Shown in pieces: positions 8,758-16,833 of a stretch of DNA of 45,760 nt. The stretch comes from Acidobacteriota bacterium (GTDB lineage: Bacteria; Acidobacteriota; Terriglobia; Terriglobales; Acidobacteriaceae). The notes under the pieces were generated by a model. The model was not told the origin of the DNA, did no database searches, and saw only the letters and a program-made list of their open reading frames with translations. Position 1 is the stretch's first letter. Each line of letters begins with the position of its first letter. A program made the position numbers and the translations under genes. Location of the stretch: assembly GCA_013290025.1 (NCBI GenBank), contig JABCYV010000009.1, forward strand, positions 1 to 45,760, given 5' to 3'.

Positions 8758-10038
8758 ATGATCAAAGCCGTCAGAGGAACGCGCGATCTTCTACCGCCGG
8801 AAACGGCGCTGTGGAACTTCGTCGAGGCCGCGGTGCGCGACGTCTTCCGCGCCTACAACTTCCACGAAGTTCGCACGCCCATTTTCGAGAGCACGGAGCT
8901 GTTTTCGCGCAGCGTGGGCGAAGAGACTGACATCGTTTCGAAAGAGATGTACACGTGGGAGGATCGCTCACGCGCGGAAAGCGAAAGGGGCCAATCCCTT
9001 ACATTGCGCCCCGAAAACACTGCCGGAGTCGTCCGCGCTTACATCGAGCACAAACTTTGGGATCGCGGCCTCAACAAGCTCTACTACATTGGTCCGCAAT
9101 TTCGCCGCGAGCGTCCGCAGAAAGGACGCTATCGGCAGTTCTACCAGATCGGCGCAGAGGTCATAGGGCCTCCGAGCGCCGGCAGCGAATCTCCCGCACG
9201 TGACGCTGAGGTATTGGAACTGTTGGCTACATTGCTCGACCGCCTCGGAATCAAGAATTGGAATTTGGAGCTCAACTCCGTCGGCTGCCCCAACGATCGC
9301 GCCGTCTACAACGAAGCATTGCGCAAGGCGCTGGAGCCCGTCGTAGGACAGATGGACGCAGATTGCCAGCGACGTGCGGTTACAAATCCGCTACGTGTGT
9401 TCGATTGCAAAGTTCCAGCGGACCAGCCCATCATCGACAAGCTGCCGCGCATCAGTGAATACCTCGACGAGCCTTGCCGCCAGCATTTCCAGCAGGTGCA
9501 GGAAATCTTGAATGCGGTCGGCGTGCGATTTTCACTGAGCGACCGCCTGGTGCGCGGCCTCGACTATTACACGCGTACCGCGTTCGAGTTCACGCACGGC
9601 GCGTTGGGTGCGCAGAATGCGATTCTGGGTGGCGGTCGCTACGACGGCCTTTCTGAATCGCTCGGCGGACCGCCGGCTCCAGGCATCGGCTTTGCCATTG
9701 GAGAAGACCGCCTGGTGCTCGCCCTGAAAGAGTCAGCCGAAGCCGTGCAGCGCAAGCCGGACGTATATATCGCGCCGTTGGGCGCCGGCATGGACCGCGA
9801 AGCGGCCCGCCTGGCGCGGGAGATGCGTCGTCATGATGTGGTGGTGGAGTTGGGCGACGAAAGCTTTCGTCTAAAGAAGTCGCTGGAGACTGCCAGCAAA
9901 ATCGGCGCCCGCTTTGCCCTAATCGTAGGTGAGAATGAGGTCAAATCCGCTTCGTTCGCGTTGAAGAACCTAGAAACCGGGGAGCAAGTTTCCGTGCCCC
10001 GCGCCGAACTGGCCCAAAAGATTCAGTCCAGTCATTAG
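8758..10038 (+). CDS. hisS: Histidyl-tRNA synthetase
   Basis: 426 residues, the usual length for a bacterial class II HisRS. It begins MIKAVRGTRDLLPPE, the canonical N-terminus. Motif 2 with its loop is at about 112-140 (FRRERPQKGRYRQFYQIGAE). The histidine-specific signatures LVRGLDYYTRTAFEF (HisA, about 264) and GGGRYDGL (about 290) are intact. Motif 3 and the anticodon-binding domain follow (PDVYIAPLG onwards). It charges tRNA-His in the cytosol. aspS follows after 166 bases in the same direction, a pairing widely conserved in bacteria, but a consensus -10 box between them suggests aspS also has its own promoter. Confidence 0.97.
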   Translation: MIKAVRGTRDLLPPETALWNFVEAAVRDVFRAYNFHEVRTPIFESTELFSRSVGEETDIVSKEMYTWEDRSRAESERGQSLTLRPENTAGVVRAYIEHKLWDRGLNKLYYIGPQFRRERPQKGRYRQFYQIGAEVIGPPSAGSESPARDAEVLELLATLLDRLGIKNWNLELNSVGCPNDRAVYNEALRKALEPVVGQMDADCQRRAVTNPLRVFDCKVPADQPIIDKLPRISEYLDEPCRQHFQQVQEILNAVGVRFSLSDRLVRGLDYYTRTAFEFTHGALGAQNAILGGGRYDGLSESLGGPPAPGIGFAIGEDRLVLALKESAEAVQRKPDVYIAPLGAGMDREAARLAREMRRHDVVVELGDESFRLKKSLETASKIGARFALIVGENEVKSASFALKNLETGEQVSVPRAELAQKIQSSH

Positions 10039-10152
10039 GCTTGGTGGAGATCATAGAGACGATTTCCAGTAAGTTGGTAGCGAAGACCACGCTCAAGTTC
10101 AAGCAGGCGTCAGATCGACCAGTCGATACAAACCTAAGTCTTCTCCACCAGT

Positions 10153-10158
10153 TATAAT
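10153..10158 (+). promoter_or_regulatory. Candidate -10 box for aspS
   Basis: A perfect TATAAT lies 46 bases before the proposed aspS start. No good -35 hexamer is visible 16-18 bases upstream, so the promoter is only tentative. Confidence 0.35.
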
Positions 10159-10204
10159 CACCGATTCCGGTGTGCAATCTTATTTCCTTCTGAAGGGACA
10201 CGGC

Positions 10205-12031
10205 TTGTTCGACTTTCTTGGCGATCTACGGCGCACTCACATGTGTGGCGCCTTGCGCGCTTCCGATTCGGGTAAGACGGCCGTACTCATGGGCTGGGTC
10301 AATCGTCGTCGTGATCTCGGCAATCTGATTTTCGTGGACGTGCGCGACCGCACCGGTGTCACTCAAGTCGTCTTCAATAAAGAGCGCGATCCGGCAGTTC
10401 ACGAAAAGGCGAGCACACTGCGCAACGAATACGTGATCGCGGTTATCGGTAAGGCCAAACAGCGTGTTCCCGATACCATCAACAAGAACATTCCGACCGG
10501 TGAAGTTGAATTAATCGCGGAGGAACTGCGCACTCTCAACGAGTCGAAGCAGCCGCCATTTCTGCCCGGCGAAACCGTGCTGCCCAATGAAGAAATGCGC
10601 CTCAAGTATCGCTACATTGATTTGCGGCGCGATGCTATGCAGCACAATATCGAGCTGCGGCATAAAGTTTCCATCGCAATTCGTGACTATCTCTCAGCAC
10701 AGGGATTCTTCGAGATCGAAACCCCGTTTATGACGCGCTCTACTCCAGAGGGAGCGCGCGACTATCTCGTCCCCAGCCGGGTGCAACCTGGTAGTTTCTA
10801 TGCGCTGCCGCAGTCGCCGCAACTGTTCAAACAGATCCTGATGATCTCGGGCTTCGATCGCTACTTCCAGATCGTGCGCTGCTTCCGTGATGAAGATTTG
10901 CGTGCTGATCGTCAGCCTGAATTTACCCAGATCGATCTGGAGATGTCCTATCCGCAGCCCGAGCGCGTATGGGAAGTGGTGGAGGGTTTTCTGACCGCTG
11001 CGTTTAAGGCGGCGGGACATTCGATCAAAACACCGTTCCCTCGCATGAGCTATGACGAAGCCATTCGCCTCTATGGGAGCGATAAGCCGGATATGCGCCT
11101 GCCCGCAATGACCGATGTCCGCGAAGCGTTCACCGCCGCCGACCTCACGACGCTTGCGGTGAACCCCAGCCTGCCGATTGTGGCCATCCGAATTCCGCAG
11201 GTCGGCGAGCTTTCCCGCAAAGATCGTGACGAAGTCAAGCCGCTGTTCATAGCTAAGGGCAGCGCGAAACTATTTGAGGACTTCAAGCGCATGGAGAAAA
11301 ACTTTCCCCAGGCAGCAGCCAGTATTCGCGAAAAGAGCGCTGCCGAAGCCAGCGATCTTCTCGTAGTCGTCGCCGGTGACAGCAAGCCAGGGGAGCACAA
11401 GTCCGAAGGCGGCGTGAAGCCGGAGGTCAAGCAGCACGACCACGCCGTTTATACCGCCGCAGGACTGCTCCGGATCGCGCTGGCACAAAAGTATGCCGAC
11501 CGGCACGGTGCCTTCAAGAAGAGCGGCGATCCCGACAAGGATTTCCGGTTCCTCTGGGTCACCGATTTCCCCATGTTCGAATGGGACGAGGACGGCAAAC
11601 GCTGGGCCGCCGCTCACCATCCGTTTACCTCACCGCATGAGCACGACATGGACAAGCTCGAGTCGGATCCGGCGGCCGTCCGAGCTCTGGCTTACGATGT
11701 CGTCTTGAACGGCACCGAGCTTGGCTCCGGTTCGATCCGTATTCACCGCCAGGACATCCAACGCAAAATCTTCCACGCCCTTGGCATGACCGAAGACGAA
11801 GCCCACTCTCGCTTCGGCTTCTTCCTTGAAGCGCTGGAGTACGGCACCCCTCCGCACGGCGGCATCGCCCTGGGACTCGACCGCATTGTGATGATCCTGG
11901 CTGGCGCCGATAGTCTCCGCGAAGTGATCCCGTTCCCTAAAACCGCCCGCGCTGTGGACTTAATGGTGGATGCCCCAACTCCGGTCAACGAAGCTCAGTT
12001 GAAGGAGTTGGGGATTCAAGTGAAGAAGTAG
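10205..12031 (+). CDS. aspS: Aspartyl-tRNA synthetase, bacterial type
   Basis: From TTG 10205 the product has 608 residues. The start was chosen because AAGGGA (10193-10198) stands 6 bases before it and the protein then begins close to the family N-terminus (FLGDLRRTHMCG). An upstream GTG at 10172 has no ribosome site. Order of domains: OB-fold anticodon domain (about 1-110), class II motif 1, motif 2 (FRDEDLRADRQPEFTQIDLEM), the bacterial GAD insertion (about 290-420), then motif 3 (GIALGLDRIVMILAG). The anticodon domain carries RRRDLG, with Leu where non-discriminating AspRS enzymes often have His, which hints at a discriminating enzyme that charges only tRNA-Asp; that is inference from one residue. 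Confidence 0.96.
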   Translation: MFDFLGDLRRTHMCGALRASDSGKTAVLMGWVNRRRDLGNLIFVDVRDRTGVTQVVFNKERDPAVHEKASTLRNEYVIAVIGKAKQRVPDTINKNIPTGEVELIAEELRTLNESKQPPFLPGETVLPNEEMRLKYRYIDLRRDAMQHNIELRHKVSIAIRDYLSAQGFFEIETPFMTRSTPEGARDYLVPSRVQPGSFYALPQSPQLFKQILMISGFDRYFQIVRCFRDEDLRADRQPEFTQIDLEMSYPQPERVWEVVEGFLTAAFKAAGHSIKTPFPRMSYDEAIRLYGSDKPDMRLPAMTDVREAFTAADLTTLAVNPSLPIVAIRIPQVGELSRKDRDEVKPLFIAKGSAKLFEDFKRMEKNFPQAAASIREKSAAEASDLLVVVAGDSKPGEHKSEGGVKPEVKQHDHAVYTAAGLLRIALAQKYADRHGAFKKSGDPDKDFRFLWVTDFPMFEWDEDGKRWAAAHHPFTSPHEHDMDKLESDPAAVRALAYDVVLNGTELGSGSIRIHRQDIQRKIFHALGMTEDEAHSRFGFFLEALEYGTPPHGGIALGLDRIVMILAGADSLREVIPFPKTARAVDLMVDAPTPVNEAQLKELGIQVKK

Positions 12032-12121
12032 CGTTTAGTCGGCCAGGTATTCTTCGACTTCAGCGCTGGGGCGCTTTTGGGTGGCGCAGCGGCCTTCGAC
12101 GTCGCTCAGGGCAGGCCTTTT

Positions 12122-12171
12122 CAGCGCTGCGATTCAAGCTCTCAAATCGACCGGCTTTAGCCGCTGAGGGA
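12122..12171. repeat. Dispersed repeat, copy 1 (GGCTTTAGCC element)
   Basis: This stretch shares AGCGCTGCGATT, an AAATC block and GGCTTTAGCC-N-CTGAG, in the same order and nearly the same spacing, with 33524-33574. The core GGCTTTAGCC is close to self-complementary. It lies in the intergenic space after aspS and is probably a REP-like element of this genome. Confidence 0.6.
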
Positions 12172-12192
12172 CTTTATCCATCCCTCCTGCCC

Positions 12193-12603
12193 TCACTTGG
12201 AAGCTGTTCGCTGCTTGCGAAAAGCATGCAGAATAACCGCGCTGCTAACCGCAAAACTTCCGATAGCTCCCAGCGCGAAGCTCTCCGCAATCTGCGGACT
12301 CAGATGCAGCAAATCGCCTAGGAGAGCGGCTAGAGCAAACACGATTCCTAACACATTCAGCCACATCGGTGGGCGCACAGCATTAGTTTTCTGATCGTTG
12401 TGAAACCGCAGTTGCAACAGCACGGCGGCCAGTCCAATGGCGCCAACCACTACCACAGCGAGAGGACTGAAGAAGGCGCGACGGTTGGTGAAAAGCACCA
12501 CCAGGGCAAGAACGCCGCAGAGCAGGGCCGAGGCAATAACCGTCCAGCGGCGAGGTCGAGATGCAGACTTGGTCAATTCGCCCTCAGGCACGAATGACCC
12601 CAT
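12193..12603 (-). CDS. Small four-helix membrane protein, unknown
   Basis: 136 residues with about four hydrophobic helices: VIASALLCGVLALVVLF (22-38), FFSPLAVVVVGAIGLAAVL (44-62), WLNVLGIVFALAALLGDLL (81-99) and FALGAIGSFAVSSAVIL (110-126). It has a polar N-terminus and a basic C-terminus (FRKQRTASK), so both ends are probably cytosolic. There are no catalytic or metal motifs and I do not recognise a family. No clear ribosome site precedes the ATG at 12603. It lies 66 bases downstream of, and on the same strand as, the hydrolase gene at 12670-14109, and may be co-transcribed with it. Confidence 0.7.
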   Translation of the reverse strand: MGSFVPEGELTKSASRPRRWTVIASALLCGVLALVVLFTNRRAFFSPLAVVVVGAIGLAAVLLQLRFHNDQKTNAVRPPMWLNVLGIVFALAALLGDLLHLSPQIAESFALGAIGSFAVSSAVILHAFRKQRTASK

Positions 12604-12669
12604 TGTAGTCAGAGTGAGCCGCGGTTGCGAGTGTCGAGTAAAACACCGCTCGCCCTGGGCAGGGAGAGA

Positions 12670-14109
12670 TCACTTGGCAACGTAATTAGCTTTCAATTCT
12701 CCGACAATCTTCTGGAACTCAGGGTCGGAACGCAGGGATTGCAAATTTTCGTCTTTCTCAAGTACTTCAGGATTTTTGAGCCCACGTTTGATCGACTCCC
12801 GGATGGCCTTGATCGCGATTTTCCTGTCACCCATAGCGGCACGGTTCTCGGCCACTAGCAGCGTGGGCCAGGGTTCTTCCGGTGTAATTTCACCCATTAG
12901 GTGAAAATAAACCTCGGCCCTTCCAAAATGTTTCTGTTCCATTTCAGCTTGTCCAGCTTCAATCCCCTGTGCCCAAAGACTGTTGAATGCGCGGAGCATA
13001 ACCAGACCTTTCCGTTCGGACTTCGAATGCTCGCCCTGAGATTTAAGCCGGGTCATGACACCGGAAATTTCTCCGGCCAACGCCAGCCTTGCTTCAGTGT
13101 CGGCATCCGCCAGGCCGGACAGTTTTGACGTAACTTCTCCGGTCAAGACATCCTGATCACTCATCTCTCCGTGTTCCTTCTTCAGCGCCTGTTTCAATGT
13201 CGCCGAGTTCGTGAGGGACTTCAATTTTTCTTCATACTCCTTCACATCCTTGAAGCGGCCAAAGTCGGAAACGAAAGAGCGATACGCGTTCAGTTGTGCG
13301 ATGGCGTCTGCCCGCTTCTCGGCATCGGCGGCTTCGGCTTGCATCCGACTGTAGAAGCGCTCGATGAAAGCTGCGTCCGGCAACTGCGCTCCGGATTGCA
13401 TGGCCTTCAGATGAATCCATTCGACGGCATCTTCGAGAACGTCGGGCGGCGCCCATTGATGAGGTCCGGGAAATTCCCTTACCCGGTAAGTTTCGCCATT
13501 CTGCTCCCGATCGCGCCGCGCGGTCATGACTTCCGGCCAGTTAAAGTCCTGATTTCCGATGGAGAAAAAATATAGAAAAGAGTCCTTTTGGTGCGGCCCG
13601 CCGGTGTTAGGGTAACCGGCGCCATTCGCGATCACACCGCCAATTTTGCACTGCGCGCATCGTAGCGCCACCAGCCCGGCCACGCGCGCGCCACCGGAGA
13701 AGCCCGACGTGTAAGTCTGGCGCTCATCTAAGGAGAACCGCAGGTGCGTGTCCTGCCACACCGCATTTGCGGCCTTCGAGGCCTCTGCCATGGCGAAATT
13801 CTGCGAGTTGTTGGAGCCAGCTACGATGTAGCCATATTTTTCGGCAGCGTCTTTGTAAAGCTTGACCGGAACTTTGCCCCTTGCCGACGGGTCGAATGCA
13901 TAAATGATGGGCCACCGCTTTGTTGACGTGTACGTGGAAGGCAGGTAAAGAGCATAGGTTTCCGATGGATCGTCGGCACACGTGACGCTGTCGGTTACCT
14001 GGCCAGTGGGAAGCGGTGGTAACACTTGGTTTCCCACGGTTTGAGCGAGTAGCGGCGACACTCCCAGTGCGAGAAGGAAACCAACCAGGCTTCCGGGTCG
14101 CGGTTTCAT
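12670..14109 (-). CDS. Secreted alpha/beta-hydrolase-fold protein with C-terminal TPR-like region
   Basis: 479 residues from ATG 14109, which has AGGAG 6 bases upstream and starts a signal peptide (MKPRPGSLVGFLLALGVSPLLAQ). The open frame extends 22 codons further without support. Residues 45-230 look like an esterase/PHB-depolymerase-type alpha/beta hydrolase: strand WPIIYAFDP, nucleophile elbow GFSGG with S138, a likely acid D188 (IGNQD) and H217 (GPHQW). The second half is helical and ends in a tetratricopeptide-like segment (AAMGDRKIAIKAIRESIKRG, then NLQSLRSDPEFQ). Substrate is unknown; location is periplasm or outside. Confidence 0.8.
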   Translation of the reverse strand: MKPRPGSLVGFLLALGVSPLLAQTVGNQVLPPLPTGQVTDSVTCADDPSETYALYLPSTYTSTKRWPIIYAFDPSARGKVPVKLYKDAAEKYGYIVAGSNNSQNFAMAEASKAANAVWQDTHLRFSLDERQTYTSGFSGGARVAGLVALRCAQCKIGGVIANGAGYPNTGGPHQKDSFLYFFSIGNQDFNWPEVMTARRDREQNGETYRVREFPGPHQWAPPDVLEDAVEWIHLKAMQSGAQLPDAAFIERFYSRMQAEAADAEKRADAIAQLNAYRSFVSDFGRFKDVKEYEEKLKSLTNSATLKQALKKEHGEMSDQDVLTGEVTSKLSGLADADTEARLALAGEISGVMTRLKSQGEHSKSERKGLVMLRAFNSLWAQGIEAGQAEMEQKHFGRAEVYFHLMGEITPEEPWPTLLVAENRAAMGDRKIAIKAIRESIKRGLKNPEVLEKDENLQSLRSDPEFQKIVGELKANYVAK

Positions 14110-14247
14110 CCTATCTCCTGAACTTGATGATAGTTGAGCGGCGGGTTCCATTTGAGAGACGGGCTTAAGACTCAATAGTCAACCCGGAATTCGCGGCTCG
14201 CTCGCCAACTTGGGTTTTATAGCAGCTATTCCTGGCCTACGAGGCGC

Positions 14248-14273
14248 AAAAAAGGGGAAGCCGAAGCTTCCCC
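14248..14273 (-). terminator. Intrinsic terminator of the aldehyde dehydrogenase gene
   Basis: On the minus strand GGGGAAGC-TTCG-GCTTCCCC forms a perfect 8-bp stem with a stable UUCG loop, followed at once by six U. It begins about 21 bases after the aldehyde dehydrogenase stop. Confidence 0.9.
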
Positions 14274-14294
14274 CTTGAGGTTGCCCTTGGTGAT

Positions 14295-15800
14295 CTAGAG
14301 GGCCGCGCAGACAGCCTTTACTTCCGTGTACATCTCGAGTGCATCGTGGCCCATCTCGCGACCCCAGCCGGATTGTTTGTACCCGCCAAAGGGCAGGGCT
14401 GCGTCGAAGATGTTGTAGCAATTGATCCACACCGTGCCGGCGCGAAGTTGGGTGGCAAGGCGGTGGGCTTTCTGGATGTCGCGCGTCCAAATTCCCGCAG
14501 CCAGGCCGTAGACCGAATTGTTGGCTTGAGTGACCAGGTCCTCGGTATCCTTGAACGGAATTACCGTGACCACCGGGCCGAAGATTTCTTCTCGTACGAC
14601 TTTCATCTTCTCGTTAGTGTTCACCAGTACGGTAGGTTTGACGAAGTAACCCTTGTCGCCTTGCCTGGCGCCTCCGGTAACCGCCTTCGCCCCTTCGGAA
14701 AGTCCTGACTCCAGGTAACTGCATACGCGGTTGAGCTGTTCTTCCGAAACCAGCGGGCCCATGTCCGTCGAAGCCTCCATGCCCGAGCCGACCTTGATTT
14801 TCTCGGCCCGCGCGGCGACACCTTCGACGACCTTGTCGAAAATTCCGTTCTCCACGTATAGCCGGGACCCGGCGCAACAGCATTGTCCGTGATTGAAAAA
14901 GATGGCACTGGCAGAGCCGGCGATGGCGGCATCGAGATCAACGTCGCCGAGAACAACATTGGGAGATTTGCCACCTAGCTCCAGCGATACTTTCTTCAGA
15001 TTTCCGGCGGCAGCTTGCAGGATGATTTTGCCGACTTCCGTCGATCCCGTGAAAGCAATCTTATCGACTCCAGGATGCGCAGCCAATGCAGCCCCCGCAG
15101 TCTCGCCATATCCAGGCACGATGTTGACCACTCCGTCTGGAATGCCAGCCTGCTGGATCAACTCCCCAAGGCGCAAACATGACAGCGGAGTTTGTTCCGC
15201 GGGCTTGAGAACCACGGTGCATCCGGTAGCCAGCGCGGGACCGAGTTTCCAAGCCGCCATCAGCAGCGGGAAATTCCACGGAATAATCTGGCCCACAACG
15301 CCGACCGGCTCGCGCAGAGTGTAAGCCAGATACTTCGCGCCAGGCGTATAGGGCACCGAAAGCGGTATGGTGTTGCCTTCAATCTTGGTGGTCCAGCCCG
15401 CCATATAGCGAAACAGATCCACTGCTAGGGGAACATCGGCAGCCCGAGCTACTTTGAGCGGTTTGCCGTTGTCCAGGGTTTCAAGTTCCGCGAATTCTTC
15501 CAGGTTCTCCTCGATCAAATCTGCGATCTTCCAGATAAGCCGGCCACGCTCCGAGGCCGTCAGCTTCGACCACGGCCCTGTCTCGAAAGCAGCACGAGCG
15601 GCTTTGACGGCCAAGTCGATGTCTGCTTTGTCACCTTCAGCGACCCGGGCGAGGACTTCGCCGGTGGCCGGGTTATAGGTCGGGAATGTCTTACCCGACA
15701 ATGCTTCCACCCACTTGCCGTTGATGAGCATCTTGTGGGTGCGAGAAACAAAGTTGCTAACTCTTTCTTCAGGTTGCGCGAACTTCAGAGCAGTCGCCAT
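14295..15800 (-). CDS. NAD(P)-dependent aldehyde dehydrogenase (ALDH class 1/2-like)
   Basis: 501 residues, full family length. Landmarks: PWN of the cofactor site (N176), the Rossmann signature TGSTEVG (251-257), general base E274 in LELGGKSP, and the catalytic cysteine C308 in GQCCCAGSR, the same triple-Cys context as ALDH1/2 enzymes. The C-terminal PFGGYKQSGWGREMG motif is complete. It oxidises aldehydes to carboxylic acids in the cytosol; the natural substrate is not evident. The start ATG 15800 is preceded by GAGGA. It is a single-gene transcript: a strong intrinsic terminator follows, and upstream the neighbour is divergent, 368 bases away. Confidence 0.95.
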   Translation of the reverse strand: MATALKFAQPEERVSNFVSRTHKMLINGKWVEALSGKTFPTYNPATGEVLARVAEGDKADIDLAVKAARAAFETGPWSKLTASERGRLIWKIADLIEENLEEFAELETLDNGKPLKVARAADVPLAVDLFRYMAGWTTKIEGNTIPLSVPYTPGAKYLAYTLREPVGVVGQIIPWNFPLLMAAWKLGPALATGCTVVLKPAEQTPLSCLRLGELIQQAGIPDGVVNIVPGYGETAGAALAAHPGVDKIAFTGSTEVGKIILQAAAGNLKKVSLELGGKSPNVVLGDVDLDAAIAGSASAIFFNHGQCCCAGSRLYVENGIFDKVVEGVAARAEKIKVGSGMEASTDMGPLVSEEQLNRVCSYLESGLSEGAKAVTGGARQGDKGYFVKPTVLVNTNEKMKVVREEIFGPVVTVIPFKDTEDLVTQANNSVYGLAAGIWTRDIQKAHRLATQLRAGTVWINCYNIFDAALPFGGYKQSGWGREMGHDALEMYTEVKAVCAAL

Positions 15801-16057
15801 AAGTTCCTCCTCATCGTTTGTTGGCGCGGTGGAAATTGTAGCTCATTCCAGGTGCCCTTGGACTCGTTAGGCGCGCTTCATATCGTGCTTTTAAGAACAA
15901 GGAGGATGTTTCCTTCAGCAAGACCAGCGGCTCGTATGACTTGAAAAGCTACCGTGACTGAGCGCTTGAGGCGCGGTTTATAAATCACACGCCGGGTTCA
16001 GCTTCCTTCTCGACGCGGGGTTGGATTACTGCCCTTACGGTGATGTCCGTAGGAAAA

Positions 16058-16076
16058 TTGTCACCGGTGATGACAA
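16058..16076. promoter_or_regulatory. Candidate operator, TTGTCA-N7-TGACAA
   Basis: Perfect 6-bp inverted arms (16058-16063 and 16071-16076) enclose CCGGTGA; a second nested palindrome, TCACCGGTGA, covers 16061-16070. It ends 28 bases before the -35 box of the next gene, a position suited to an activator or repressor dimer. Confidence 0.45.
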
Positions 16077-16104
16077 AATCCACAAGAATTGTGTCGATTG
16101 TTCG

Positions 16105-16132
16105 TTGACAAGGCGTACTTCTTTTTTAGACT
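16105..16132 (+). promoter_or_regulatory. Sigma-70-type promoter for the small gene at 16169
   Basis: A consensus -35 TTGACA (16105-16110), a 16-base spacer and TAGACT (16127-16132, four of six consensus bases) predict a start near 16140, 30 bases before the ATG. Confidence 0.5.
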
Positions 16133-16168
16133 GGACATCAATCCCAACTAGGGAATAGAGAGAAAACA

Positions 16169-16426
16169 ATGCCAGTTCAGCCTCAAGAGCAAGAAACTCT
16201 CAACGTAAAACTAGTTCACTTTACCAAACAAAACTCGCCTGACGAGCCTGTGCAGCTTGCCTTTTCCGTGGTTGATGAACAAGGCAAGGAGGAAATCATC
16301 ACGGGCGAAATACCCTACTCTTACGACCTGTTCCGCCTCTGTCAGGAAAATGGGTGGCTGAATATTCGTAGAGGAGTCGCCTCAATTCGCGAAAGCCGGG
16401 CACAACGCCGGGCCATGTCGGCCTGA
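16169..16426 (+). CDS. Small soluble hypothetical protein
   Basis: 85 residues with no signal peptide or membrane segment. It is acidic in the middle and basic at the end (SIRESRAQRRAMSA). Predicted beta strands (LNVKLVHFT, VQLAFSVVDEQGKEEIITGEI) precede helices (YDLFRLCQENGWL). No known family was recognised. It is supported by a well-placed promoter with consensus -35, a candidate operator, a purine-rich leader (GGGAATAGAGAGA) and a strong hairpin 40 bases after the stop. A minus-strand frame overlapping its end (16342-16635) looks like a shadow. Function unknown; the single-gene layout with its own control signals suggests a regulated small protein. Confidence 0.65.
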   Translation: MPVQPQEQETLNVKLVHFTKQNSPDEPVQLAFSVVDEQGKEEIITGEIPYSYDLFRLCQENGWLNIRRGVASIRESRAQRRAMSA

Positions 16427-16833
16427 TTGAACTGAATAAACCTTAATAGCAGCTGTTGACAAGGTGCGCTGGGGCCCATTTTTATTATCCTCTCGGGCTC
16501 CAGCGCCCCTGACGTTTCCAGGATTCGAACCTGCCAGCCAGTTCCGTGCGCCTCCACATTAGCTTCCTCTCTCAAGCCAGCGTGGCAATCGAGCAGGTCG
16601 CGACTGCCTTGATAAATCCGCTTTATCCTCCCCATAAATTTTAGTTTTCAAAAGTATTTGTGATGTGGGCGAGAAGAATTATGCATTGGACTGTCGCCAT
16701 ACCCCGGGTTAGTGTGCACTTGCGAGCTGCGAAGTGCGGCTTCCTACGCGGGCCACCGGCTTAGGCTCAAGCCAGGCTACCCTGGGCCAGCCCGAGCCGC
16801 GCCCGCACCAGTCGACTGGAGGACGACATCGGT
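16427..16833. other. Gene-free stretch upstream of the ammonium transporter
   Basis: 407 bases without a credible gene. It holds a second GTTGACAAGG box (16455-16464), the 12-bp hairpin listed separately, and on the minus strand a tRNA-like T-arm (about 16517-16534) with no matching acceptor stem. The transporter start has GGAGG about 11 bases upstream. Nothing else was recognised. Confidence 0.45.
16466..16506. terminator. Long hairpin after the small hypothetical gene
   Basis: GCGCTGGGGCCC (16466-16477) pairs with GGGCTCCAGCGC (16495-16506) over 12 bp with one G-U pair. The 17-base loop is T-rich, and no U-tract follows the stem. It may terminate the upstream gene or be part of the leader of the transporter gene. 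Confidence 0.4.

Larger units (their letters stand above)
15801..16168. other. Gene-free divergent control region (aldehyde dehydrogenase / small hypothetical gene)
   Basis: 368 bases with no convincing gene. Its right part holds the inverted repeat and promoter listed separately. I see no clear promoter for the minus-strand dehydrogenase. Confidence 0.5.

Noticed and set aside
16342-16635. 97-codon minus-strand frame overlapping the small gene
   Set aside because: It overlaps a better-supported gene, its composition is not convincing, and it spans the hairpin and the intergenic sequence.
16512-16640. Minus-strand GCAGG-TTCGAAT-CCTG resembling the T-arm of a tRNA (or tRNA-Sec)
   Set aside because: No matching acceptor strand, D-arm or anticodon arm can be folded in the preceding 100 bases, and the 3' part lacks a CCA or proper acceptor. 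It could be a chance match or a very decayed fragment.
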